Shown here: one piece after another, positions 37,015 through 46,291 of the stretch
How the letters are laid out: every line of letters starts with the position of its first letter
Position numbering within the stretch: position 1 is the first letter of the stretch
Assembly (NCBI RefSeq): GCF_003664255.1
Contig: NZ_RCCV01000003.1
Span: forward strand, 496,001-560,000
Length of the DNA stretch: 64,000 nucleotides
Direction: 5' to 3'
DNA from: Micromonospora sp. M71_S20
Lineage (GTDB): Bacteria > Actinomycetota > Actinomycetes > Mycobacteriales > Micromonosporaceae
Translations under genes and position numbers: made by a program
The notes under the pieces: model-generated
Told to the model about the DNA's origin: nothing
Seen by the model: the letters and a program-made list of their open reading frames with translations, nothing else
Database searches by the model: none

Positions 37015-37643
37015 GCCGTGTGGTGGTGCTCGACTACGGGTCGGGCAACCTGCGCTCGGCCGAGCGGGCCCTGGCCCACGCCGGCGCGGACGTGACGGTG
37101 ACCGACGACCTGACCGCCGCCGCCGAGGCGGACGGCCTGGTGGTGCCGGGCGTGGGCGCGTACGCCGCCTGCATGGCCGGGATCGAGGACCTCGGCGCCG
37201 GCCCGGTGATCGCCGAGCGCGTCGCCGCCGGCCGTCCGGTGCTGGGCATCTGCGTGGGTATGCAGGTGCTCTTCGAGCACGGCGACGAGCACGGGGTGGT
37301 GACCAAGGGGCTCGGGCTGCTTCCCGGCGGGGTGACCAGGCTGACCGCCTCCCGGCTGCCGCACATGGGCTGGAACACGGTCGCGGCGCCGGCGGGGTCG
37401 GTGCTCTTCGCCGGCCTGCCCGCCGACAGCCGCTTCTACTTCGTGCACTCGTACGCGGTCGGGGACCCGGCCGCGCTGGCGGACGCCGGAGCCACGGTCG
37501 TCACCGCCCACCACGGGACGGACTTCGTGGCGGCCGTGGAGCGGGGGCCGCTCTGCGCCGCGCAGTTCCACCCCGAGAAGTCCGCCGACACCGGTGCCGC
37601 GCTGCTGCGCAACTGGCTCGCCACGCTCCCCACCGGTGACTGA
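37011..37643 (+). CDS. hisH: Imidazole glycerol phosphate synthase glutaminase subunit HisH
   Basis: A 210-residue class I glutamine amidotransferase that hands ammonia to His[19 protein letters not shown] is the family start, [13 protein letters not shown] the oxyanion-strand region, and [18 protein letters not shown] holds the nucleophilic Cys. FVHSYAV and [10 protein letters not shown] carry the catalytic His-Glu pair. HisF is encoded 3.6 kb downstream rather than adjacent. GTG 37011 lies in the stop of the small membrane gene. Confidence 0.96.
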   Translation: MSRVVVLDYGSGNLRSAERALAHAGADVTVTDDLTAAAEADGLVVPGVGAYAACMAGIEDLGAGPVIAERVAAGRPVLGICVGMQVLFEHGDEHGVVTKGLGLLPGGVTRLTASRLPHMGWNTVAAPAGSVLFAGLPADSRFYFVHSYAVGDPAALADAGATVVTAHHGTDFVAAVERGPLCAAQFHPEKSADTGAALLRNWLATLPTGD

Positions 37644-37742
37644 GCGCCTGCCCGGTGCGGCGGGCCCGCTCCGGCCCGCCGCCGGCCGCCCTTCCGCCCG
37701 GCCACGGTCGCTCGGACGGCCGCGCCGCCAGCGGAGGACGAC

Positions 37743-38066
37743 GTGAGCAAGGAGCGGGCCCGGCGTCGGGCGGCCCGGGAGGCCGAGGCCGCCCGGGAGC
37801 GGGTCGTCCGCGAGCGGCGGGCGGCCCGGCGGTCGCGGCGGCGGGCACTGGTCCGCCGGATGACGCCGTCGCTGCGCCGGGGGCGGACGGGCCGGCTGCC
37901 CCGGCACAGCCGCGGCGAACGCGCCGCCATCGTGCTGCTGACCCTGGCGGCGATGGCACTGATCTGGACGTTCGTCGACGATCTGGCGCTGCGGATCGCG
38001 CTGGTCGTGCTGTTGCTGCTCGTACTGCCGGCGATCGTGGTGATCGCCCTGGACCGTCGCACCTGA
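37743..38066 (+). CDS. Basic small membrane protein between hisH and priA
   Basis: A 107-residue protein. The first 58 residues are extremely Arg/Ala/Glu-rich ([20 protein letters not shown]) and probably form a charged helix. They are followed by two hydrophobic helices ([18 protein letters not shown] and [23 protein letters not shown]) and a short DRRT end. GTG 37743 follows GGAGGACGAC. The 99-bp gap before it has no overlap, and hisA follows 17 bp later. Function unknown. Its place inside the his operon seems to be a lineage feature rather than a pathway role. Confidence 0.75.
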   Translation: MSKERARRRAAREAEAARERVVRERRAARRSRRRALVRRMTPSLRRGRTGRLPRHSRGERAAIVLLTLAAMALIWTFVDDLALRIALVVLLLLVLPAIVVIALDRRT

Positions 38067-38083
38067 CTTCGAGGAGAAATACC

Positions 38084-38809
38084 GTGAGCCTCACCCTGTT
38101 GCCCGCCGTGGACGTCGCCGACGGCCAGGCCGTCCGCCTCGTGCAGGGCGCCGCCGGCAGCGAGACGACGTACGGCGACCCGTTGGAGGCCGCGCTCGCC
38201 TGGCAGCGGGACGGCGCCGAGTGGATCCACCTGGTCGACCTCGACGCCGCGTTCGGCCGCGGCTCCAACGCGCACCTGCTGGCCGAGGTGGTGCGGCAGC
38301 TCGACGTGAAGGTGGAGCTGTCCGGCGGCATCCGCGACGACGAGTCGCTGCACGCCGCGCTCGGCACCGGCGCCGCCCGGGTGAACATCGGCACCGCCGC
38401 ACTGGAGGATCCCCTCTGGTGTGATCGGGTCTGCGGGGAGTACGGCGACCGGGTGGCGATCGGGCTGGACGTGCGGGGCCGTACCCTCTCCGCCCGGGGC
38501 TGGACGCGCGACGGCGGCGACCTCTTCGAGGTGCTGGAGCGGCTGGACAAGGCGGGCGCGGCGCGCTATGTCGTCACCGACATCACCAAGGACGGCACCA
38601 TGCGCGGGCCGAACCTGGACCTGCTGCGCGAGGTCTGCGCCCGCACCGACGCCCCGGTGATCGCCTCCGGCGGCGTATCCACCCTGGACGACCTGCGGGC
38701 GCTGGCCACCCTGGAGCCGATCGGCGTGGAGGGCGTGATCGCCGGCAAGGCCCTGTATGCGGGCGCCTTCACCGTGGCGCAGGCGCTGGAAACCCTGGCG
38801 GCGGCGTGA
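38084..38809 (+). CDS. priA: HisA/TrpF bifunctional isomerase PriA
   Basis: A 241-residue (beta/alpha)8 barrel. In actinomycetes this enzyme isomerises both ProFAR (histidine) and phosphoribosylanthranilate (tryptophan). The catalytic Asp is in [18 protein letters not shown], and the second acid is in the [18 protein letters not shown] region. [13 protein letters not shown] and [14 protein letters not shown] are the phosphate-binding loops. No trpF gene is seen by the trp genes in this window, consistent with a dual role, though trpF could lie elsewhere. GTG 38084 follows GAGGAG. The stop overlaps the ridA gene (GTGA). Confidence 0.92.
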   Translation: MSLTLLPAVDVADGQAVRLVQGAAGSETTYGDPLEAALAWQRDGAEWIHLVDLDAAFGRGSNAHLLAEVVRQLDVKVELSGGIRDDESLHAALGTGAARVNIGTAALEDPLWCDRVCGEYGDRVAIGLDVRGRTLSARGWTRDGGDLFEVLERLDKAGAARYVVTDITKDGTMRGPNLDLLREVCARTDAPVIASGGVSTLDDLRALATLEPIGVEGVIAGKALYAGAFTVAQALETLAAA

Positions 38810-39195
38810 CCGTCACGCGGCTCGGCTCGGGCGGCCCGTGGGAGCCGGTGTACGGCTACTGCCGGGTCGTCCGGGCCGGCGACCTGGCCTGGACGGCCGG
38901 GTGCACCTCGACGGTGGACGGCGTGGTCACCCACGTCGGGGACGCGGCGGCGCAGACCGCGCAGGCCCTGCGGATCGGGCTGGACGCGCTCGCCGAGGTG
39001 GGCGCGGAGCCCGGGAACGTGGTGCGGACCCGGATGTACGTCACGGACCGGACGTACGCCGACGAGGTGGGCCGGGCGCACAACGTGGTCTTCGGCGCGG
39101 TCCGTCCGGCGGCCACCATGGTGGTGGTGGCCGGCCTGCTCGACCCGGACCACCTGGTCGAGGTGGAGTTGGAGGCGTACCTCGGCGACCGCTGA
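38806..39195 (+). CDS. RidA/YjgF-family protein
   Basis: A 129-residue protein of the RidA (imine deaminase) superfamily. [25 protein letters not shown] starts the fold, [34 protein letters not shown] follows, and [27 protein letters not shown] ends it. The motif TMVVVAGL keeps the substrate pocket region, but the canonical deaminase Arg of RxxxxV is replaced in context ([10 protein letters not shown] retains an Arg). RidA proteins clear reactive enamines from PLP enzymes, fitting a place next to amino-acid biosynthesis. Coupled to priA by GTGA. Confidence 0.88.
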   Translation: MTVTRLGSGGPWEPVYGYCRVVRAGDLAWTAGCTSTVDGVVTHVGDAAAQTAQALRIGLDALAEVGAEPGNVVRTRMYVTDRTYADEVGRAHNVVFGAVRPAATMVVVAGLLDPDHLVEVELEAYLGDR

Positions 39196-39278
39196 GCCCC
39201 GACGGGACGGTCCGGGCCGCGAGGCGGCCGGTGGCGGGACGCGCCGGGGCGGTGCCGCTGCTCGCGGCCTGATCGGTT

Positions 39279-39305
39279 GCGCGCAATTTAATTGCGCGCT
39301 AGCGT
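39279..39305 (+). promoter_or_regulatory. OhrR operator and -10 of ohrR
   Basis: GCGCGCAATT (39279-39288) and AATTGCGCGC (39290-39299) are perfect 10-bp arms around one base, directly abutting the -10 TAGCGT (39300-39305), which lies 7 nt before the ohrR GTG. The position and AATT/GC core fit an OhrR/MarR operator for autorepression. Confidence 0.75.
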
Positions 39306-39312
39306 TCTCAGG

Positions 39313-39756
39313 GTGACCGACGATCTGGTGCTGCGCCGGCAGGTGTGCTTCGCGCTCTACGCCGCGTCGCGCGCCCTCACCGACGTCTACCGGCCCGTCC
39401 TCGACGAGTTCGGCCTGACGTATCCGCAGTACCTGGTGCTGCTGGTGCTCTGGGAGCGCGACGACGCCCCCACGGTCTCCGAGCTCGGCGCCGCCCTGCG
39501 ACTGGACTCCGGCACGCTCTCCCCGCTGCTCAAGAGGCTGGAGGGGGCGGGGCTGGTCGTCCGGACCCGGTCGGCGCGCGACGAGCGGCGGGTGGAGGTG
39601 GGCCTGACCGGCGACGGGCGGGCCCTGCGGGACCGGATGGGCGAGGTGCCGCTGCGGGTCGCCCGCGCCACGGGCCTCACCGAGGCGGAGCTGGTCGCCC
39701 TGCGCGACACCCTCACCCGGGTCACCGAGACGATCCACCGACAGAAGGAGCAGTGA
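39313..39756 (+). CDS. ohrR: Organic-hydroperoxide-sensing MarR regulator OhrR
   Basis: A 147-residue MarR-family repressor. The N-terminal [41 protein letters not shown] holds the conserved redox-sensing Cys-12 of OhrR and the two tyrosines that hydrogen-bond to it. The winged helix is [45 protein letters not shown]. Oxidation of the Cys by organic peroxides releases DNA. GTG 39313 is preferred over an upstream ATG because the -10 box places the mRNA start on it. It precedes ohr by 5 bp, and its promoter overlaps a perfect palindrome. Confidence 0.93.
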   Translation: MTDDLVLRRQVCFALYAASRALTDVYRPVLDEFGLTYPQYLVLLVLWERDDAPTVSELGAALRLDSGTLSPLLKRLEGAGLVVRTRSARDERRVEVGLTGDGRALRDRMGEVPLRVARATGLTEAELVALRDTLTRVTETIHRQKEQ

Positions 39757-39761
39757 CCACC

Positions 39762-40187
39762 ATGCAGGTGCTCTACACCGCGTCCGCCCGGGCCACCGGG
39801 GACGGTCGGGACGGCCACGTCCGCACCTCCGACGGCACCCTCGACCTGGGCCTGGCCGTGCCGAAGGAGATGGGTGGCGCCGGCGGCGCCGCCAACCCCG
39901 AGCAGCTCTTCGCGGCCGGCTACGCCGCCTGCTTCCACTCGGCGCTGCGCCTCGTCGCCCGCAAGGCGAAGGCCGACGTCTCCGGCTCGGTCGTCGAGGC
40001 CGAGGTCGGCATCGGCGCCAACGGCAGCGGCGGCTTCGGGCTGACCGTCGCCCTCGCGGTCGACCTTCCGGCCGTCGAGCGCGCCGCCGCCGAGGAACTG
40101 CTCGCGCAGGCGCACCAGGTCTGCCCCTACTCGAACGCCACCCGCGGCAACGTCGAGGTCGCCCTCACCGTGCGCGAGGCGCTGTGA
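39762..40187 (+). CDS. ohr: Organic hydroperoxide reductase Ohr
   Basis: A 141-residue OsmC/Ohr-family thiol peroxidase that reduces organic hydroperoxides. It has the two active cysteines, Cys-57 in [14 protein letters not shown] and Cys-121 in [14 protein letters not shown], plus the conserved [13 protein letters not shown] block. [18 protein letters not shown] is the family start. ATG 39762 follows AAGGAG by about 11 nt; a GTG three codons earlier is possible. It is co-transcribed with ohrR and coupled by GTGA to an oxidoreductase gene. This peroxide cassette interrupts the histidine genes. Confidence 0.95.
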   Translation: MQVLYTASARATGDGRDGHVRTSDGTLDLGLAVPKEMGGAGGAANPEQLFAAGYAACFHSALRLVARKAKADVSGSVVEAEVGIGANGSGGFGLTVALAVDLPAVERAAAEELLAQAHQVCPYSNATRGNVEVALTVREAL

Positions 40188-41185
40188 GCACCCGCAACCG
40201 CGAGATCCACCTGGCCTCCCGGCCCCAGGGCTGGCCGACCGCGGACAACTTCCGGCTCGTCGAGACCGAGGTGCCCACCCCCGGGCCGGGACAGATCGTG
40301 GTCCGCAACCGGTACGTGTCGGTCGACCCGTACATGCGGGGGCGGATGAACGACGTCAAGTCGTACGTGCCGCCGTTCGCGCTCGACGCGCCGCTGGACG
40401 GCGGGGCGGTCGGCGAGGTCGTGGCCAGCGAGGCCGAGGGCGTCCGGCCCGGCGACACCGTCCTGCACGGCCTCGGCTGGCGCGAGTACGCGCTGCTCGA
40501 CGCGCGGGCCGCCCGGAAGGTCGACCCCGACCTGGCCCCGGTCACCGCCTACCTGAGCGTGCTCGGCATGACCGGCCTGACCGCGTACGCCGGGCTGCTG
40601 GAGGTCGCCGGGATGAAGCCGGGGGAGACGGTCTTCGTCTCCGCCGCCGCCGGCGCGGTGGGCAGCCTGGTCGGCCAGATCGCCAAGCTCCGGGGCGCGG
40701 CGCACGTGGTCGGCAGCGCGGGCTCGGCGGCCAAGGTCGAGCGGCTGCGCGCGCTGGGCTTCGACGCCGCGTTCGACTACCACGACGGGCCGGTGCGCGA
40801 CTCGCTGAAGGCCGCCGCCCCCGACGGTGTCGACGTCTACTTCGACAACGTCGGCGGCGACCACCTGGAGGCGGCGATCTCCGCGATGAAGGTGCACGGC
40901 CGCGCCGCGATCTGCGGAATGATCGCGCAGTACAACGACACCGAGCCCCCGGCCGCGCCGCGCAACCTGGCGCTGCTCATCGGCAAGCGGCTCACCCTGC
41001 GCGGCTTCCTGGTCGGCGACCACAACCACCTGCGCGACGAGTTCGTGCGCGAGATGGCCGGCTGGCTGCGGGACGGCAGGGTCTCGTACGACGAGACGGT
41101 CGTCGACGGCATCGAGAACGCCCCGGAGGCGTTCCTCGGCCTGCTACGCGGCGAGAACCTGGGCAAGATGCTCGTCCGGGTGTGA
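40184..41185 (+). CDS. Zinc-free NADP-dependent MDR-family oxidoreductase
   Basis: A 333-residue medium-chain dehydrogenase/reductase of the leukotriene-B4-dehydrogenase/curcumin-reductase branch. [22 protein letters not shown] is the typical start, [21 protein letters not shown] the substrate pocket. [24 protein letters not shown] is the dinucleotide-binding loop, and [26 protein letters not shown] follows. No zinc-ligand cysteines are present. These enzymes reduce alpha,beta-unsaturated carbonyls, sensible next to organic peroxide defence because lipid peroxidation produces enals. It overlaps ohr by GTGA and is probably under OhrR control. Confidence 0.88.
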   Translation: MSTRNREIHLASRPQGWPTADNFRLVETEVPTPGPGQIVVRNRYVSVDPYMRGRMNDVKSYVPPFALDAPLDGGAVGEVVASEAEGVRPGDTVLHGLGWREYALLDARAARKVDPDLAPVTAYLSVLGMTGLTAYAGLLEVAGMKPGETVFVSAAAGAVGSLVGQIAKLRGAAHVVGSAGSAAKVERLRALGFDAAFDYHDGPVRDSLKAAAPDGVDVYFDNVGGDHLEAAISAMKVHGRAAICGMIAQYNDTEPPAAPRNLALLIGKRLTLRGFLVGDHNHLRDEFVREMAGWLRDGRVSYDETVVDGIENAPEAFLGLLRGENLGKMLVRV

Positions 41186-41266
41186 CCGAGGGCGCCGCTC
41201 CCGGCGCCCGGGCCCCCGACGCGGTGGCCGGCCTCACCGGCCGGTCACCGCGGGCGCCGGGAAGGA

Positions 41267-41272
41267 TAGGCT
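41267..41272 (+). promoter_or_regulatory. -10 box of hisF (leaderless)
   Basis: TAGGCT lies 6 nt before the hisF ATG. hisF therefore has its own promoter after the peroxide cassette. Confidence 0.55.
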
Positions 41273-41278
41273 CGCGGC

Positions 41279-42046
41279 ATGACGGTGGCGGTGCGGGTCA
41301 TCCCGTGTCTCGACGTGGACGCCGGTCGGGTGGTCAAGGGGGTCAACTTCCTCGACCTGCGCGACGCCGGCGACCCGGTGGAGCTGGCGGCGGCGTACGA
41401 CCGGGCCGGCGCGGACGAGTTGACCTTCCTCGACGTCACCGCCTCCTCCAGTGACCGGGGCACCATGCTCGACGTGGTCCGCCGCACGGCGGAGTCGGTC
41501 TTCATCCCGCTGACCGTCGGCGGCGGCGTCCGGCAGGTCGCCGACGTCGACACCCTGCTGCGCGCCGGCGCGGACAAGGTCGGGGTGAACACCGCCGCGA
41601 TCGCCCGCCCCGAGCTGATCGCCGAGATCGCCGACCGGTTCGGCCGGCAGGTGCTGGTGCTCTCGCTCGACGTGCGGCGCGCACCCGGCGGCGGCACGCC
41701 CAGCGGCTTCGAGGTGACCACCCACGGCGGTCGGCGCGGCACCGGGCTGGACGCGGTCGAGTGGGCCCGCCGCGGCGCCGAGCTGGGCGCGGGGGAGATC
41801 CTGCTGAACTCGATGGACGCCGACGGCACGAAGGCCGGCTTCGATCTCGAACTGATCGGCGCGGTGCGCCGGGTGGTGGACGTGCCGGTGGTGGCCAGCG
41901 GCGGCGCGGGCGAGGTGGCGCACTTCGCGCCGGCGATCGGCGCCGGCGCGGACGCGGTGCTTGCCGCCAGCGTCTTCCACTTCGGGGAGCTGACCGTCGC
42001 CGAGGTCAAGGACGCGCTGCGCGGGGCCGGGCACCCCGTCCGCTGA
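41279..42046 (+). CDS. hisF: Imidazole glycerol phosphate synthase cyclase subunit HisF
   Basis: A 255-residue (beta/alpha)8 barrel that, with HisH, forms imidazole glycerol phosphate and AICAR. The catalytic Asp of [19 protein letters not shown] and the second Asp in [20 protein letters not shown] are present, with phosphate loops [12 protein letters not shown] and [11 protein letters not shown]. It is separated from hisH by the peroxide cassette and priA/ridA and has its own leaderless promoter. The next his gene, hisI, lies 16 kb away with trpE. Confidence 0.97.
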   Translation: MTVAVRVIPCLDVDAGRVVKGVNFLDLRDAGDPVELAAAYDRAGADELTFLDVTASSSDRGTMLDVVRRTAESVFIPLTVGGGVRQVADVDTLLRAGADKVGVNTAAIARPELIAEIADRFGRQVLVLSLDVRRAPGGGTPSGFEVTTHGGRRGTGLDAVEWARRGAELGAGEILLNSMDADGTKAGFDLELIGAVRRVVDVPVVASGGAGEVAHFAPAIGAGADAVLAASVFHFGELTVAEVKDALRGAGHPVR

Positions 42047-42082
42047 CCGCCCGCGCGGTCCGCCCGGTCCGGCTGCGCCCGC

Positions 42083-42544
42083 TCAGTCGCGGCGGGACCG
42101 GTTCTCGGGGGAGCGCCGGGGCGCCGGGATCGACCGCACCACGTACTCCTGCACGGCGGCGGCGTGGTCGGCCTCGTCCAGGTGCCAGTCTGCACTCACC
42201 GGGGCGTGTCGCCGGACCAGCACGCCCTGCACGGTGTCCACCGTGGTGGCCAGCCCGGCGCTCGGCCTGGTGCGCCAGAGACGCTCACCGTCGGCGGTGA
42301 TCCGGAACCAGCCGTCGGTGACGCTGACCAGCCCGGCCCCGACGAGCCGACGGACCGCCGCCTCCACCTCGTGTCGTTCGGGGATCGCCTGGTTGAGGTG
42401 GTCGGCGGTGGAGAGCACGTCGGCGAGGCGTACGCCCTCGGGGCGGCGGCTGGACGCCGCGCGGCGGTGCCGTCCCGCACCGCTGGCGATCACCACCGAG
42501 ACGAAGATCCAGGCATCGCTCCAGCGCCATCCGTTCTCCCCCAT
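42083..42544 (-). CDS. Hypothetical winged-helix-like protein
   Basis: 153 residues starting at ATG 42544 (MGENGWRWSDAWIFVSVVIAS). The central region (VRLADVLSTADHLNQAIPERHEVEAAVRRLVGAGLVSVTDGWFRITADGERLW) reads like a winged helix: three helices, then a strand-turn-strand 'SVTDGWFRIT'. The C-terminal half is helical and ends in a polar Arg-rich tail. No catalytic motif. It is convergent with hisF. Possibly DNA-binding, but this is only a pattern impression. Confidence 0.65.
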   Translation of the reverse strand: MGENGWRWSDAWIFVSVVIASGAGRHRRAASSRRPEGVRLADVLSTADHLNQAIPERHEVEAAVRRLVGAGLVSVTDGWFRITADGERLWRTRPSAGLATTVDTVQGVLVRRHAPVSADWHLDEADHAAAVQEYVVRSIPAPRRSPENRSRRD

Positions 42545-42598
42545 GCGAGGATTCTGCCGGGCGTGGCGTCCGAAGGGAACACCGGCGTCCGGGTCGCG

Positions 42599-43252
42599 TC
42601 AGGCGGCGGGGAGCGGCGCGACCGGGCCGGGGGCGGGGTCCTGTGGCCCGGGGACCGTGAACAGCGGCAGGAAGGCCTGGGTCAGCGGGCCGATGGCCAG
42701 CGCGTAGACGATCGTGCCGACGCCCACCGTCCCGCCGAGCAGCCAGCCCAGCGCCAGCACCGTGACCTCGATGACGGTGCGGACGAGCCGGACCGAGCGG
42801 CCGGGCCGGCGGGCGACGTAGCCGGTCATCAGGCCGTCGCGGGGGCCGGGCCCGAGGCGGGCGCCGAGGTAGAGACCCGTCGCCGCCCCGTTGGCCACGA
42901 CGCCGGCGAGCAGCATCCCGGCCCGTACGCCCAGCGACCCGCCGGCCGGCAGCAGCGCGAGCGTCGCGTCGACCACCAGCCCGACGACCAGGACGTTGCT
43001 GACCGTGCCGAGGCCGGGGCGCTGGCGCAGGGGTATCCAGAGCAGCAGCACCAGCGCGCCCACCGCGATGGTGACTGTGCCGAAGGAGAGGCCGGTCAGC
43101 TCCGACAGGCCCTGGTGGAACACGTCCCACGGGTCCAGGCCCAGCCCGGAGTTGATCATCAGGGCCATGCTAACGCCGTAGAGGACGAGGCCCGCGAAGA
43201 GTTGGACGAGCCGCCGCGCGGGTCGATGCCGGAGATTGCCAATCGGTGCCAC
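42599..43252 (-). CDS. YczE/YitT-type membrane protein
   Basis: A 217-residue integral membrane protein with five to six helices, including LVQLFAGLVLYGVSMALMINSGLGLDPWDVFHQGLS, the YczE signature (G-LGL-PWDV-h-G). GARLGPGPRDGLMTGY and the YALAIGPLTQAFLP end are also typical. In Bacillus and others yczE is paired with a divergent MocR regulator, as here. GTG 43252 is chosen because TAGCGT lies 7 nt upstream on the minus strand (leaderless); a longer version would run through the shared operator and past the divergent start. Transported compound unknown. Confidence 0.85.
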   Translation of the reverse strand: MAPIGNLRHRPARRLVQLFAGLVLYGVSMALMINSGLGLDPWDVFHQGLSELTGLSFGTVTIAVGALVLLLWIPLRQRPGLGTVSNVLVVGLVVDATLALLPAGGSLGVRAGMLLAGVVANGAATGLYLGARLGPGPRDGLMTGYVARRPGRSVRLVRTVIEVTVLALGWLLGGTVGVGTIVYALAIGPLTQAFLPLFTVPGPQDPAPGPVAPLPAA

Positions 43253-43298
43253 CCATGCCACGCTAAAGGCCAATCGGCGCAGCGTAAGAGCCAATCCG
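43238..43298. promoter_or_regulatory. Three direct GCCAATC(G/C)G repeats, MocR operator
   Basis: GCCAATCGG at 43238 and 43269, and GCCAATCCG at 43290, spaced 31 and 21 bp apart (three and two helical turns), in the divergent region between yczE and the MocR gene. The middle repeat lies just beyond the yczE -10 (acgcta at 43260-43265 on the plus strand). Direct repeats at helical spacing are typical of MocR/PdxR-type operators. Confidence 0.7.
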
Positions 43299-43310
43299 GG
43301 AGGAGTGGCC

Positions 43311-44768
43311 ATGACGAGTCAGGTTCGGGGTGTCCAATTGGCCCGGCTCCTCGGTCAGTGGCATGCGCTTCCCGGTCGCCGTCGCAGCCCCGACTACGCC
43401 GCCCTGGCCGGTGCCGTACGCGGCCTGCTCGCCGACGGCCGGCTGCCGCTGGGCGTGCGGCTGCCCGCCGAGCGGGAGTTGGCCGAGGCGCTGAAGATCA
43501 GCCGGACCACGGTCACGGCCGCGTACCGGGAGTTGCGGGAGAGCGGCCACCTCGCCAGCCGGCGGGGCGCCGGCAGCTGGACGATGCTCCCGGGCACCCA
43601 CCGGGTGGCGAGCACCGGCCTCTGGACCCCGCTGGACGACCGCGACATGATCGATCTCGGGGTCGCCGCGCTCGCCGCACCGCCCGAGCTGCTGCCGGCC
43701 GCCCGCGCGGCGGCCGAGGACCTGCCCCGCTACCTGGGCGGCGCCGGCTACCACCCGACCGGCATCATCGAGCTGCGCGAGGCGGTGGCCCGCGCCTACA
43801 CCGACCGGGGCCTGCCCACCTCGCCCGACCAGATCATGGTCACCAACGGCACCCAGCACGCCCTCGACCTGGTGCTCCGGCTGGCCCTCGCCCCCGGCGG
43901 CAACGTGCTGGTCGAGGCGCCCAGCTATCCGAACGCGCTGGCCGCGCTGGCCGCCCGCCGGGCCCGGATCACCACCCACGGCCTGGCCGTCGAGGAGCCC
44001 GGATGGGACGCCGACCTGCTGCTCGGCGGCCTCCGGCAGGCCCGGCCCAAGCTGGCGTACCTGATCCCGGACTTCCAGAACCCGACCGGGCACCTGATGC
44101 CGGCCGCGCTGCGCGAGCGGGTGGTGGCCACCGCGCACGCCGTCGGCACCGACCTGGTCGTCGACGAGTCGTTCGTGGACCTGCCGCTGGACGGGACGGT
44201 GCTGCCTCCGCCCACCGCAAGCTTCGACCGGCACTCCCGGGTGATCACCATCGGCGGGATGAGCAAGCCCTTCTGGGGCGGCCTGCGCATCGGCTGGGTC
44301 CGCGCCTCCGCCCCGCAGGTGCAGCGGCTCGCCGCCGCCCGGGTCGGCGTCGACATGGCCAGCCCGGTCCTGGACCAGCTGGTCGCGGTCCACCTGCTCG
44401 CCGACGCGCCGGGCATCGTCGCCGCCCGGCAGGCCCAGCTGACCGTCCAGCGCGACGCGCTGCTCGCCGTGCTCGCGCAGCGCCTGCCCGAGTGGCGGGT
44501 CACCGTCCCGCACGGCGGGGTGACCCTCTGGGCCGAACTCGACGGGCCGATCTCCAGCGCGTTGGCCCGGGCCGCCGAGGAGGTCGGCGTACGCCTGGCG
44601 CCCGGTCCCCGCTTCGGCCTGGACGGCACGCTGGAGCGCTTCCTGCGGCTGCCGTTCACCCTGCCGGCCGCCGACCTGGTCGAGGCGGTCGGCCGCATCG
44701 CCGCCGTCCGCTACGACCTGGACCGGGGCGGCCGGTCGCAGTGGCGGGAGCCGGCGGTCATCGCCTGA
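43311..44768 (+). CDS. MocR-type regulator (GntR HTH fused to aminotransferase)
   Basis: 485 residues. The N-terminal GntR winged helix is AGAVRGLLADGRLPLGVRLPAERELAEALKISRTTVTAAYREL. After a linker comes the fold-type I aminotransferase-like domain with MVTNGTQHALDLVLRLAL, PDFQNPTGHLMP, DLVVDESFVDL and the PLP lysine in ITIGGMSKPFWGGLRIGWV. All PLP-contacting motifs appear intact, so it likely senses PLP or an amine-PLP adduct. ATG 43311 follows GGGAGGAG. It should control the divergent yczE-like gene through the direct repeats between them. Confidence 0.93.
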   Translation: MTSQVRGVQLARLLGQWHALPGRRRSPDYAALAGAVRGLLADGRLPLGVRLPAERELAEALKISRTTVTAAYRELRESGHLASRRGAGSWTMLPGTHRVASTGLWTPLDDRDMIDLGVAALAAPPELLPAARAAAEDLPRYLGGAGYHPTGIIELREAVARAYTDRGLPTSPDQIMVTNGTQHALDLVLRLALAPGGNVLVEAPSYPNALAALAARRARITTHGLAVEEPGWDADLLLGGLRQARPKLAYLIPDFQNPTGHLMPAALRERVVATAHAVGTDLVVDESFVDLPLDGTVLPPPTASFDRHSRVITIGGMSKPFWGGLRIGWVRASAPQVQRLAAARVGVDMASPVLDQLVAVHLLADAPGIVAARQAQLTVQRDALLAVLAQRLPEWRVTVPHGGVTLWAELDGPISSALARAAEEVGVRLAPGPRFGLDGTLERFLRLPFTLPAADLVEAVGRIAAVRYDLDRGGRSQWREPAVIA

Positions 44769-44854
44769 GGGCCGGGGCGGCGTGCCGGCGGAACGAGCCG
44801 CCGGGGTCGGTCAATCGCGCCTGCGCCCCGCCCCGGGGCTGGGAGACTGCGCAG

Positions 44855-46168
44855 GTGGGGGACGTGCGGGGGATGCGGTGGCCGCGCGGGATCCTGCCGA
44901 ACGCACCGGGTTCCCGCACCACCCGGCTCGAACTCTTCTACGACCTCGTCTTCGTCTTCGCCTTCCTCAACGTCACCACGGTGACCGCTCACAACCTGGA
45001 TACCCGCGGGCTGGTCCGGTTCCTGGTGGTGCTCGCCCTGCTCTGGTGGTGCTGGAGTGGCTTCGCCGCGCTGGGCAACGTGGTCCGCACCGATCAGGGA
45101 ATCGCGCCGCTGGTCGGGTTCGCCGTCTCCGCCGCCGTCTTCGTGCTCGCGCTGAGCCTGCCCAAGGCGTTCGTCGACCACCCTGGCGGGTTGCCCGGCC
45201 CGGTGGTCTTCGCCGTCTGCTACTTCCTGGTCCGCGCGACCCAGGTGACGATCTTCCTATGGGCCGTGCGCAGCGACCGGGAGGTGCGTCGGCGTGCACC
45301 CGTCCTGGTCCTGCCGTTCCTGACGGCGACGGGGCTCATCCTGACCGCCGCGCTGGTGCCGCAGCGGCTCTTCGACGGCAGCGCCGAGATGGGCGTCCGG
45401 CTGGCGTTGTGGGTCGCCGCGCTCGGCGCGGAGTACGGCGCCGGCCTGGCCCAGCACCGCGCCGGGTGGACGGTGCTCTCGGCGGGACACTGGGCGGAGC
45501 GGCACGCGTTGATCATCATGGTGGCGCTCGGCGAGTCGATCATCGCGTTGGGGCTCGGGCCGGGCCCCAACGCCGCCCTGCCGCTGACCTGGCCGGTGAT
45601 CGTCGCGGCGCTGCTCGGCATCGCGGTGGTCGCGGCGCTGTGGTGGGCGTACTTCGACACCCTCGCCCTGGCCATGGAGCAGGTGCTGCACCGCACCCGG
45701 GAGCGGCGTACCCGCGCCGGGCTGGCCCGGGACGTGTACACCTACCTGCACCTGCCGCTGATCACGGGCGTGATCCTCTTCGCCCTCGGCCTCAAGGGAC
45801 TCATCTACGAGGGCGCCGACCCGGCGACCCCGCGGTGGGGGGTGCCGCTGCCCGGCTTCGACCTGCTGGCCCTCTTCGGCGGCGTCGCGCTCTACCTGCT
45901 CACGCTGATCATGCTCGGCAGCCGGATGCTGGGGGCGGCGCGCTGGCCGTCGATCGGCGGGGTGGCGCTGCTCGTCGCGCTGACCCCGGTGGCCGGGCGA
46001 CTGCCGGAACTGGTCGCCCTGGCCATGCTGGCGGTGGCCGCCGTGCTCACGGTCGCGGTGCAGACGGTCGTCGACCGCCCGCGGCGGCGGCGCGTGCGGC
46101 AGGTGGCGCTGGAGGAGCAGCTCGCCTCCGAGGTGGAGCAGACCCGGTGGCGGGGGCACCACCTCTGA
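44855..46168 (+). CDS. Low-temperature-requirement A (LtrA) family membrane protein
   Basis: A 437-residue protein with about ten to twelve hydrophobic helices. The N-terminal signature RTTRLELFYDLVFVFAFLNVT, with LVVLALLWWCWSGFAALGN and HWAERHALIIMVALGESIIALG, defines the LtrA family (PF06772). Its function is unproven; mutants in Listeria are cold sensitive. GTG 44855 is chosen because GAGACT precedes it by 6 nt in leaderless fashion; ATG 44873 is an alternative. It converges on the acyl-CoA synthetase gene, with 123 bp of GC-rich sequence between. Confidence 0.88.
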   Translation: MGDVRGMRWPRGILPNAPGSRTTRLELFYDLVFVFAFLNVTTVTAHNLDTRGLVRFLVVLALLWWCWSGFAALGNVVRTDQGIAPLVGFAVSAAVFVLALSLPKAFVDHPGGLPGPVVFAVCYFLVRATQVTIFLWAVRSDREVRRRAPVLVLPFLTATGLILTAALVPQRLFDGSAEMGVRLALWVAALGAEYGAGLAQHRAGWTVLSAGHWAERHALIIMVALGESIIALGLGPGPNAALPLTWPVIVAALLGIAVVAALWWAYFDTLALAMEQVLHRTRERRTRAGLARDVYTYLHLPLITGVILFALGLKGLIYEGADPATPRWGVPLPGFDLLALFGGVALYLLTLIMLGSRMLGAARWPSIGGVALLVALTPVAGRLPELVALAMLAVAAVLTVAVQTVVDRPRRRRVRQVALEEQLASEVEQTRWRGHHL

Positions 46169-46291
46169 CTCCGACCCCGCCGTGGGGGACGGCCCGCCTG
46201 CGGAGCCGGGCCCCCGGCCCGAGGCGGAGCACGGGACGCAGGCCGCCGTCGGCGGTCCCGCACCGCAGCGCGGGCCGCCGACGTCGCGTGC

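Noticed and set aside
42164..46168. A 1334-codon plus-strand frame
   Set aside because: Only the last 437 codons (LtrA) are real. The upstream part runs through yczE, the MocR gene and their promoters in a wrong frame.
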